From Actinoplanes subtropicus (GTDB lineage: Bacteria > Actinomycetota > Actinomycetes > Mycobacteriales > Micromonosporaceae), in NCBI RefSeq assembly GCF_000721705.1, contig NZ_JOJL01000079.1, positions 1 to 10,481 on the forward strand: a stretch of DNA of 10,481 nucleotides, given 5' to 3'. A program made the position numbers and the translations under genes. Below are positions 6,172 through 10,481 of this stretch, piece by piece. Under the pieces are notes generated by a model, which saw nothing but the letters and a program-made list of their open reading frames with translations, made no database searches and had not been told where the DNA came from. Within the stretch, counting starts at the first letter, position 1. Each line of letters opens with the position of its first letter.

Positions 6172-6576
6172 TCAGCAGTTGTACGGTATTAGAGACTGCG
6201 CATCCCACGGCAATGCACTTACCTGAAATTTGAGGCACTGTCCCCGGTTGACGTAATAGCGCGCGAGGAAACCAAGGCTTTGCCGAAGGATGATAATCGC
6301 CCCCATGATTGGGCCAGGTGCTGAAGGCGTGTAGGAGCCATAGGCAAAGTTGTAACTCTCGGCGCGGTTTAGGTACATAGTGCACCGCGGCCATCCGCAT
6401 TGGACTGTTGCCGCATCGGCTCGTGTCGGGGCGGTGGCCTGGCTGACCGTAACGATCGAGGCGGCAATAAGGAGAACGGCCAGAACACGAACGAGAAGCA
6501 GCCGCAAAGCATTCAGCCTTGCTGGGCGACGCGTCGACACCACTCTGCAATCGTTGCATGAACATCGTCTCGTCAT
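6172..6576 (-). CDS. Small secreted four-cysteine protein
   Basis: 134 residues. A basic N-terminus (1-30) and hydrophobic core (about 31-47, VLAVLLIAASIVTVS) followed by TRADA-AT look like a Sec signal peptide cleaved near residue 55. The mature part is about 79 residues with exactly four cysteines (60, 65, 114, 134), enough for two disulfides. CTMYLNRAESYNFAYG (65-80) resembles a CT.YL.R.ET-type motif I associate with small exported actinomycete proteins of unknown role, and PIMGAIIILRQSLGFLARYY (89-108) is a hydrophobic or amphipathic stretch. GGAAG lies about 12 bases before the ATG; the GTGs at 6543 or 6540 would leave a more typical signal-peptide length. Secretion is well supported; toxin, inhibitor or structural roles are all open. 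Confidence 0.75.
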   Translation of the reverse strand: MTRRCSCNDCRVVSTRRPARLNALRLLLVRVLAVLLIAASIVTVSQATAPTRADAATVQCGWPRCTMYLNRAESYNFAYGSYTPSAPGPIMGAIIILRQSLGFLARYYVNRGQCLKFQVSALPWDAQSLIPYNC

Positions 6577-6724
6577 GTTGACAACTCACTTCCGAATCGC
6601 CGAAGTGCCCCACTGTAACGGACAACAGGGATACGAACTGGTCACACCTTCGGGTGATTCTTTGAACGAACTAAGGCCCTCAGTGACTCCACGCGAAGCG
6701 GTTGAAGATCGCGAGACGTCGCGA

Positions 6725-6753
6725 TGAACATTTCGCCGGTTGAGTCGTATCCT
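6725..6753 (+). promoter_or_regulatory. Promoter-like pair just before the 95-bp repeat
   Basis: TGAACA (6725-6730, four of six to TTGACA) and TATCCT (6748-6753) are separated by exactly 17 bases. Transcription would begin near 6760, inside the first arm of the repeat. The second repeat copy has no equivalent TANNNT box, which weakens the case. Confidence 0.3.
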
Positions 6754-6755
6754 CA

Positions 6756-6850
6756 CATGCCGCGGACAGAGCATGGCCATTGGAGAATGCGGTAACTTCC
6801 GCAACGAAATGGTGTCGCGCCGGCCGAACTGGCGAAGAGCTAGCGACGGC
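6756..6850 (+). repeat. Dispersed 95-bp repeat, copy 1
   Basis: It aligns with 10385-10481 in the same orientation with about six mismatches and two one-base gaps, roughly 92% identical by hand count. Internal features shared by both copies are CATGC and GCATG arms around CGCGGACAGA, GCGG facing CCGC (CTGC in copy 2, still pairable as RNA) around TAACTT, and the invariant block TGGTGTCGCGCCGGCC plus GAACTGGCGA. At the 3' edge AGCGACG-GCAT-CGTCGCT (6842-6859) forms a perfect 7-bp stem. The repeat ends about 75 bases before the membrane-protein start at 6926. It could be a transcribed leader, a small mobile repeat, or a relic of a duplicated gene start. Confidence 0.75.
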
Positions 6851-6925
6851 ATCGTCGCTGTCGGTCTGGACAGCGTTGACCGCGCCGCTACTCTGAGGGT
6901 CGATAATCGATTGGGGCCGCGAGCA

Positions 6926-7255
6926 ATGCCTAACTCAGACAGCGAATCGCCAGCACAGCCCTCGCGCGGACTTGCGATCACTTCGATGGTTCTCTCCTGC
7001 GCGTGTCTCCTGTGGTTCCCGTTATCGGTTGTTGCTCTCCCCTGGATGTGGACTTGGACCTGGAGCATTGGCACGATCATCGCCGGAATCGGTGGAATGC
7101 TCGGGCTGATTGCTCGACGTGGAAGCCCTTATCGAGTAGGTGGTTACGATCTCGCCCGGGCCGGCTCGGTCATTGGATGGACGGCCGTCAGCGTCGGCGT
7201 GCTGGCCCTAGCGATCTTCGAACTGGGCACCTATGTGGACGCCGGGACGAGTTGA
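6926..7255 (+). CDS. Small three-helix membrane protein, DUF4190-like
   Basis: 109 residues. A short polar N-terminus (MPNSDSESPAQPSRG) precedes hydrophobic segments at about 16-40, 46-63 and 80-102. The pattern GLAITSMVLS followed by IGTIIAGIGGMLGLIARR and ARAGSVIGWTAVSVGVLAL resembles the DUF4190 type of small actinobacterial membrane proteins, where a G-A-I-x-S-L-V-L segment is followed by a glycine-rich hairpin; this is resemblance by eye only. The ATG has no good Shine-Dalgarno; GATAAT at 6902-6907 might be a -10 box. The frame is open upstream to 6740, but that part is arginine-rich and unlike a membrane protein, so the short form is preferred. It follows repeat copy 1 and may be read from a transcript that starts there. 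Confidence 0.7.
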   Translation: MPNSDSESPAQPSRGLAITSMVLSCACLLWFPLSVVALPWMWTWTWSIGTIIAGIGGMLGLIARRGSPYRVGGYDLARAGSVIGWTAVSVGVLALAIFELGTYVDAGTS

Positions 7256-7484
7256 GGAGTTATCGAGCCCTAACGCCAGCCTGGACGCGCCAGCTCATGG
7301 ATACCAGTGAACTGCCGATCGTCAGGATCAATCGGTAAAAGGGCGTTTCGTCACCGTAGTCGGTGGACTGGTGTGGGCTCGGATGCCTTCCTCACTTGCC
7401 GCCGATAACGCGCGGTCACGGCCCAGCAGAACGCGGAGGTACTCGCCGGCCACATACCGGCGTCGACGCTGGCAGACTCGTCAC

Positions 7485-7682
7485 GTGCCTGATACTGCCC
7501 GCGAACTCGCCGACCTCCGCGCGTGGCTCACCACGGCTCTCCGAATGACCCGCGGAGAACCGGGACCTGCGGGTCTGACTGTTCTTGCTGTTCCGTCGGA
7601 TCGTGAGTTGATCGATGAAGTTCGGCGGCTCCGCGCGTTGGCCGACGCGGCAGAGGGAACAGGCGGTCACGTTTCGCGGTGA
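7485..7682 (+). CDS. Small helical protein of unknown function
   Basis: 65 residues from GTG 7485. The sequence is coherent and amphipathic: TARELADLRAWLTTALRM (4-21) is a probable helix, GLTVLAVPSDRE (30-41) a strand and turn, and ELIDEVRRLRALADAAEG (41-58) a second helix that could form a coiled coil. The same frame is open back to 7371, but there it is arginine-rich and looks non-coding, so the later GTG is chosen; there is no ribosome site to confirm it. A 6-bp hairpin (CGCCGG 7444-7449 with CCGGCG 7457-7462) lies ahead of it. It converges on the minus-strand gene ending at 7779. Family unknown. Confidence 0.5.
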   Translation: MPDTARELADLRAWLTTALRMTRGEPGPAGLTVLAVPSDRELIDEVRRLRALADAAEGTGGHVSR

Positions 7683-7759
7683 CGTCCTCTTCTGCCGCGA
7701 CGAGGGCAGTGTCGGCGGCGTGCTCGACTGCCGCGCCCGGTGCATAGTGGTCCGAGGCC

Positions 7760-7773
7760 AGTCCGGCCGGACT
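7760..7773. repeat. 14-bp perfect palindrome between convergent genes
   Basis: AGTCCGGCCGGACT is an exact palindrome just after the plus gene ending at 7682 and just past the stop of the minus gene (7779). It may be part of a two-way terminator or a protein-binding site. Its short arms make it a modest hairpin. Confidence 0.35.
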
Positions 7774-7778
7774 ACGGA

Positions 7779-8177
7779 CTACCGAGGGTCGGCAGTGTTC
7801 CAGGCGTAGTCGAACCGGTAAGGCTCGAGCTGCCACTCACGCAGAACTGTCAAGAGCTCCGACTCGTCGGCCGCCGCAGCACTTCGCAACAGCGCAGCTC
7901 CGATGTCGTAGTCGAATCCGTCAAGCAGCTCAGCGTCGTACTCCCGGTGCTGGACCCGGAAAGACCGAGAAGTGCTTCGGTGAGTCCACCCCTCGCCGCG
8001 AGCCTGCACATCAGGTTCGACTTCGCCCGGCGTGATGTCGACGAAGGCACGCCGCCCCGACGTCGTAGCAGGCACCTCGACCGCCAGACGTCGACCGAGC
8101 CGGAGCGCGGACAACTTGTCCAACGGCCAGGCGAATTCACCTGTCACGATGATCTTCGATGCACATAGGCACGGCAT
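7779..8177 (-). CDS. Soluble protein of unknown function
   Basis: 132 residues from ATG 8177. The convincing part begins around residue 11: TGEFAWPLDKLSALRLG (12-28), AVEVPATTSGRRAFVDITPG (32-51), a basic stretch with RSFRVQHREYDAELLDGFDY (71-90), DIGAALLRSAAAADESELLT (91-110), and an acidic/aromatic end (LEPYRFDYAWNTADPR). It looks like a compact alpha/beta cytoplasmic protein. The first ten residues (MPCLCASKII) look unlike the rest, so GTG 8147 is a plausible true start; neither start has a good ribosome site. It lies 198 bp downstream of the DUF4253-type gene on the same strand, with an inverted repeat in the gap. I do not recognise a named family. Confidence 0.65.
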   Translation of the reverse strand: MPCLCASKIIVTGEFAWPLDKLSALRLGRRLAVEVPATTSGRRAFVDITPGEVEPDVQARGEGWTHRSTSRSFRVQHREYDAELLDGFDYDIGAALLRSAAAADESELLTVLREWQLEPYRFDYAWNTADPR

Positions 8178-8201
8178 CAGCGTAGAGGAGGAATCGTTGG
8201 G

Positions 8202-8234
8202 ATATCCGGCGGAGCATCCTCATCCGCCGCATAT
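8202..8234. repeat. Imperfect 11-bp inverted repeat upstream of a gene
   Basis: ATATCCGGCGG (8202-8212) and CCGCCGCATAT (8224-8234) are reverse complements except at one position, with an 11-base spacer. The element ends about 25 bases before the ATG at 8177, where a regulator could sit. It also lies downstream of the DUF4253-type gene, so a terminator is the alternative. Confidence 0.4.
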
Positions 8235-8375
8235 TGGCTTGCGACGTAGCGTCACGACCGGACATCCGGGCCGACGGACGTTCTTGGAGGTGAGTGGGCG
8301 GCCGGTCGTGCGCGGCGCGGTCGCTGCCTGCCGTCGCGCGGCTCCCTCTCCTTGCTGGGCGTTCGTGTGTGATTG

Positions 8376-9200
8376 TCAGTCCCACCAGAAAGACCAGAGT
8401 GGGGTGTCGACCAGCCGCTCGGCGTAGGTGGTCAGATTAGGCGAGTGGCCCTGCCAGATGTTGTCCGGGCAGAAGGCGAAGTGCTCGGCCGCCACGTTGA
8501 CCGCTTGTTCGATCGTGGTGGGCGGTGCCGCGATGCTGAGGTAGAGCTCGGCGAATCCGGCGCCGATGACGATGGCCCCGAATCGTTTCTTCCAGGAGCG
8601 CAGCACGGCCGACAGTTCGGCGGTGTCGTTGGTGTAGTTGACCGCCCCCTGCCAGCCCGCGACCGTGATCGCGTCACTGGGCCGGGCCGTGGCGACCAGG
8701 CCCAGCCGCAACCGCGGGTTGCCCGCGAGCAACTCGGCCGCGCACTGATCTGCGTGTGCGCCCAGATCCCGCTGAGCCGGGGCGGCGGCTGCCAAGCCCG
8801 GCCATTGCCGGCCGTACGGCGCGGTGACCGCGAGGCGTTCTCGCGCCGACAGGTTGTCGTCCTCGTTGATCTCGGTGTGTTGCGACCACCACTCGGCCAA
8901 GAGCTGCTCCGGATCGAAGTCCGAGGGATGGGATGCGTCGGCCGGCCAGAGTTCTCCGTCGTCCCATGGCCGCCGGTCGTCGCCGTGCAGGCTGTCCAGT
9001 AGCAGCGGCCACAGCCCGGAGTGTTGGTGTGCCCGACGCAGGTCGGCCCACAACTGCGCGGTCGCGGGAGCCTCGCTGACCCACAACGCGGGTAGATCGT
9101 CGGATCCCTCGTTGCCGTGCACGAGCCGGCCGGCGGGAAGTTCGACCGGCAGCGAGGAGATCGCCGCCAGCCCGCGCGCAGCTTCAGAAGGCATGGTCAC
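8376..9200 (-). CDS. DUF4253-type protein
   Basis: 274 residues from GTG 9200. The C-terminal 110 residues carry the pattern I associate with DUF4253: RLRLGLVATARPSDAITV (163-180), NYTNDTAELSAVLRSWKKRF (188-207), GAIVIGAGFAELYLSIAAPP (208-227), then AAEHFAFCPDNIWQG (237-251) and a terminal LWSFWWD. Residues 1-160 are a variable domain rich in Trp, Asp and His (GLWPLLLDSL, DPEQLLAEWW) that usually precedes it. The domain's function is unknown; it is widespread in actinomycetes. The frame is open to 9992, but that part overlaps the VOC gene and is rejected. The start at 9200 is preferred because TATGCT lies seven bases upstream; ATG 9212 and ATG 9194 are alternatives. Confidence 0.85.
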   Translation of the reverse strand: MTMPSEAARGLAAISSLPVELPAGRLVHGNEGSDDLPALWVSEAPATAQLWADLRRAHQHSGLWPLLLDSLHGDDRRPWDDGELWPADASHPSDFDPEQLLAEWWSQHTEINEDDNLSARERLAVTAPYGRQWPGLAAAAPAQRDLGAHADQCAAELLAGNPRLRLGLVATARPSDAITVAGWQGAVNYTNDTAELSAVLRSWKKRFGAIVIGAGFAELYLSIAAPPTTIEQAVNVAAEHFAFCPDNIWQGHSPNLTTYAERLVDTPLWSFWWD

Positions 9201-9207
9201 GGCGGGC

Positions 9208-9213
9208 AGCATA
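9208..9213 (-). promoter_or_regulatory. -10 box fixing the DUF4253 gene start
   Basis: Minus-strand TATGCT fits TANNNT and is followed by seven bases and an in-frame GTG (9200), consistent with a leaderless transcript. None of the three candidate starts has a Shine-Dalgarno sequence. Confidence 0.45.
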
Positions 9214-9411
9214 AGGCAGCTCGGAAGTCCACCAAGCACGCCGGACCGGAACGCCGAAGGCACCGGATCTCCCGGCCGAACCGGTCGCCACCGAGCGTCA
9301 CGGTCGGCGCCGCAGATCGACTCGCGGACATGCCGAGATGAGGGCGTTGCTCGGACTGGCCGTCGTGCCGTCCAGAGGCGCCGCGCCGTACTCGTCCGGA
9401 GGTGGCGTTCC

Positions 9412-9432
9412 ATGGCCGCTCTGCCAGGATGA
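9412..9432 (+). CDS. Six-codon upstream ORF overlapping the VOC start
   Basis: GGAGG at 9398-9402 stands nine bases before an ATG that encodes MAALPG and ends in TGA. The last A of the GGA codon with the TGA makes ATGA (9429-9432), so the stop overlaps the ATG of the VOC-type gene. The best ribosome site near this gene thus serves the tiny ORF, suggesting translational coupling or attenuation. It could be chance; the alternative GTG starts for the VOC gene at 9402 and 9438 would remove the need for it. Confidence 0.4.
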   Translation: MAALPG

Positions 9433-9842
9433 GTCTCGTGACAGATGATCACGGACGGCGGTCCGGGCTGGTGGAATGGATGGCGCTGACGGTCGACTGC
9501 CCGGAGCCGGACGTCATGGCGGACTTCTACGCTGTTCTGCTCGGCGGGACGGTCACCCGCCCGACACCCGGCCAGGCCAAGGTGGACGCCCCGGGCGGGC
9601 CTATCTACTTCCGGGCAGCGCCCGACCACAAGCCCCCTACCTGGCCCTCGCCCGAGGTCCCACTGCACCAGCACTTCGACTACGTGGTAGAGGACCCGCA
9701 CGCCGCCGCCCAGCAGCTGATCTCCCTGGGGGCCAGCTTGGCAGCACACCAGGATCGGGACGACCCCAACCTGCTGGTCATGCTTGACCCAGCCGGGCAC
9801 CCGTTCTGTCTGATCCGAAGTAGCGCAGCCGGAGGTTACTGA
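9429..9842 (+). CDS. VOC/glyoxalase-like domain protein
   Basis: 137 residues. It has the vicinal-oxygen-chelate pattern with two beta-alpha-beta modules: WMALTVDCPEPDVMADFYAV (17-36) leading to LLGGTVTR, PLHQHFDYVVEDP (78-90) with a candidate metal His, an alpha helix AAAQQLISLGA (92-102), and the closing VMLDPAGHPFCLI (117-129). This matches small single-domain glyoxalase/bleomycin-resistance-like proteins, whose members bind metals or small molecules; the substrate cannot be inferred. Length is normal for the type. ATG 9429 is coupled to a six-codon upstream ORF; GTG 9438 has AGGA eight bases upstream and is an alternative. It is divergent from the DUF4253-type gene across about 210 bases, which must carry both promoters. 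Confidence 0.85.
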   Translation: MSLVTDDHGRRSGLVEWMALTVDCPEPDVMADFYAVLLGGTVTRPTPGQAKVDAPGGPIYFRAAPDHKPPTWPSPEVPLHQHFDYVVEDPHAAAQQLISLGASLAAHQDRDDPNLLVMLDPAGHPFCLIRSSAAGGY

Positions 9843-9967
9843 CCGCACGCAGGGGACATCCTGAATTGCCGCGAACCGCTCGCAACGGAGCGTCACGCCG
9901 CCGGTCGAGTCTGAGCTCGGTCGTGCCGAGGAGCGTGCGCTCCACGCCGCCGAACACATGAGTGCCC

Positions 9968-9973
9968 TATCCT
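9968..9973 (+). promoter_or_regulatory. -10 box fixing the start of the last gene
   Basis: TATCCT is followed by exactly six bases and the in-frame GTG at 9980, the same spacing as at 5545-5557. No Shine-Dalgarno sequence precedes this GTG or the in-frame GTG at 9962. Confidence 0.5.
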
Positions 9974-9979
9974 CCGCTT

Positions 9980-10348
9980 GTGGGGGCAGCATCGGACGGC
10001 AAGGGTCGAACGCCCGTTGACGAGCGGCGCACGTATTGCAAGGCGCGCGAGTGGCTGCTGTACGCAGTGCATGAGCTTCCGGTTGGCGTTCTGTGGGGTC
10101 CGAACGGCGCGACAGCTGCTGAATGCGCCGAGATGCTCCGCGGCCTGGACGATTTCGCGTCCCTGTGCAGACGGCTTCAACTGGATGATCACGAGAGGTT
10201 CATCGAGCAATGTCGGTGGCACTTCGATCACTACCCCCACTACTTGGGGCGTCGGCGCCACTTCGTCGACTACTCCACCTACGTAGCGGATCGGGCGGGG
10301 CCGATGATCGTGTCGGCGCCGCCGATGCCGCGACAGTTCGCGAGCTGA
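9980..10348 (+). CDS. Cytoplasmic protein of unknown function, rich in His, Tyr and Arg
   Basis: 122 residues from GTG 9980; GTG 9962 would add six. The body looks helical: ERRTYCKAREWLLYAVHELP (15-34), ATAAECAEMLRGLDDFASLC (44-63), DDHERFIEQCRWHFDHYPHY (69-88). It ends with an aromatic, basic segment (LGRRRHFVDYSTYVADRAG) and a short Pro-containing tail. No signal peptide or membrane segment is present. The His/Asp/Tyr cluster at 80-98 might bind metal, but no known motif matches. Codon use is normal for the window, so it is probably a real gene. It is followed 36 bases later by repeat copy 2. Family not recognised. Confidence 0.7.
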   Translation: MGAASDGKGRTPVDERRTYCKAREWLLYAVHELPVGVLWGPNGATAAECAEMLRGLDDFASLCRRLQLDDHERFIEQCRWHFDHYPHYLGRRRHFVDYSTYVADRAGPMIVSAPPMPRQFAS

Positions 10349-10384
10349 TCGGCCCCAGCCCTGGCACAAGCACTCACGCACGCT

Positions 10385-10481
10385 CATGCCGCGGACAGAG
10401 CATGGCCAACGGAGAAGGCGGTAACTTTCTGCAACGACACTGGTGTCGCGCCGGCCGAACTGGCGAGGAGCTAGCGACGGC
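10385..10481 (+). repeat. Dispersed 95-bp repeat, copy 2, cut by the window end
   Basis: Direct copy of 6756-6850, 97 bases long in this window and probably continuing beyond it. It keeps the CATGC/GCATG arms (10385-10389 and 10400-10404) and the invariant 3' block. Unlike copy 1 it can also form CGACA-CTGG-TGTCG. From ATG 10402 a frame is open to the window end (MANGEGGNFLQRHW, then CRAGRTGEELAT), so a gene start is one possible reading; copy 1 shares only the first nine codons of that frame before a one-base gap shifts it. Confidence 0.75.

Larger units (their letters stand above)
6577..6925. other. Divergent intergenic region with hairpin and repeat
   Basis: No convincing gene lies here. 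It must hold the promoter of the secreted-protein gene (minus). On the plus side there is a perfect stem ATCGCG-agacgt-CGCGAT (6708-6725), a promoter-like pair, the first copy of the 95-bp repeat and a terminal hairpin (6842-6859). A TTG-initiated frame from 6740 runs through the repeat into the next gene, but its composition before 6926 does not look coding. Confidence 0.5.

Noticed and set aside
6578..6606. Consensus -35 TTGACA on the plus strand at 6578-6583
   Set aside because: No TANNNT box lies at 16-18 bases and no plus-strand gene begins nearby.
6740..6925. TTG-initiated extension of the DUF4190-like gene through the repeat
   Set aside because: The extension is Arg-rich and unlike the membrane protein, has no ribosome site, and the repeat's second copy has indels that break the frame.
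8213..8260. Possible third copy of the paralogue leader (CCTCATCCGCCGC and GACGTAGCGTC)
   Set aside because: The two motifs occur in reversed order relative to the true copies and no coding part follows, so the match is probably chance.
9201..9992. Long minus-strand extension of the DUF4253-type ORF up to 9992
   Set aside because: It overlaps the VOC gene on the opposite strand, its translation lacks family similarity, and credible starts lie at 9194-9212.
1..10481. tRNA, rRNA, CRISPR array, transposase, integrase or origin
   Set aside because: No cloverleaf, array of regularly spaced repeats, DDE or recombinase motif, or iteron cluster was seen on either strand.

Overview
The window is GC-rich, with GTG and TTG starts, few strong Shine-Dalgarno sites, and several genes whose start codon sits 6-7 bases after a TANNNT box, the arrangement typical of leaderless transcripts. 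This points to a high-GC actinomycete; genus cannot be read from the sequence. There is no rRNA, tRNA, transposase, CRISPR array or core housekeeping gene. It looks like an accessory region made of small, mostly uncharacterised genes mixed with decayed gene remnants.

Layout. 1-453: relics, including a remnant of a small protein broken by a stop and a frameshift. 454-481: a perfect 12-bp hairpin. 3176 to 566 (minus strand): a two-gene operon of a composite glycosyltransferase (GT-A domain, a second GT25-like domain with an altered acidic motif, then a hydrophobic segment and Pro-rich tail) and a five-helix membrane protein with an extracellular C-terminal domain. 3188-3372 and 5213-5400 (minus): two paralogues of one small gene, each broken by a different one-base deletion. 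3491-4159 (minus): a four-helix membrane protein. 4472-5053 and 5557-5949 (plus): two actinobacterial-type proteins of unknown role. 6065-6103: tandem hairpins between convergent genes. 6172-6576 (minus): a small secreted four-cysteine protein. 6756-6850: first copy of a roughly 95-bp repeat, followed by a small membrane protein (6926-7255). 7485-7682 (plus) and 7779-8177 (minus): two small convergent genes. 8376-9200 (minus): a DUF4253-type protein, divergent from a VOC/glyoxalase-like protein (9429-9842, plus) that is preceded by a six-codon upstream ORF. 9980-10348 (plus): an unknown cytoplasmic protein. 10385-10481: second copy of the repeat, cut by the window end.

How the genes work together. 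The only pair with strong physical linkage is glycosyltransferase plus membrane protein (19 bp apart, ribosome site in the gap), a plausible cell-envelope glycosylation unit. The rest look individually transcribed. The observations most worth following are the composite glycosyltransferase operon, the twin frameshifted paralogues whose reciprocal deletions allow the ancestral protein to be rebuilt, and the dispersed 95-bp repeat. All functional statements rest on reading motifs by eye; no database search was possible.
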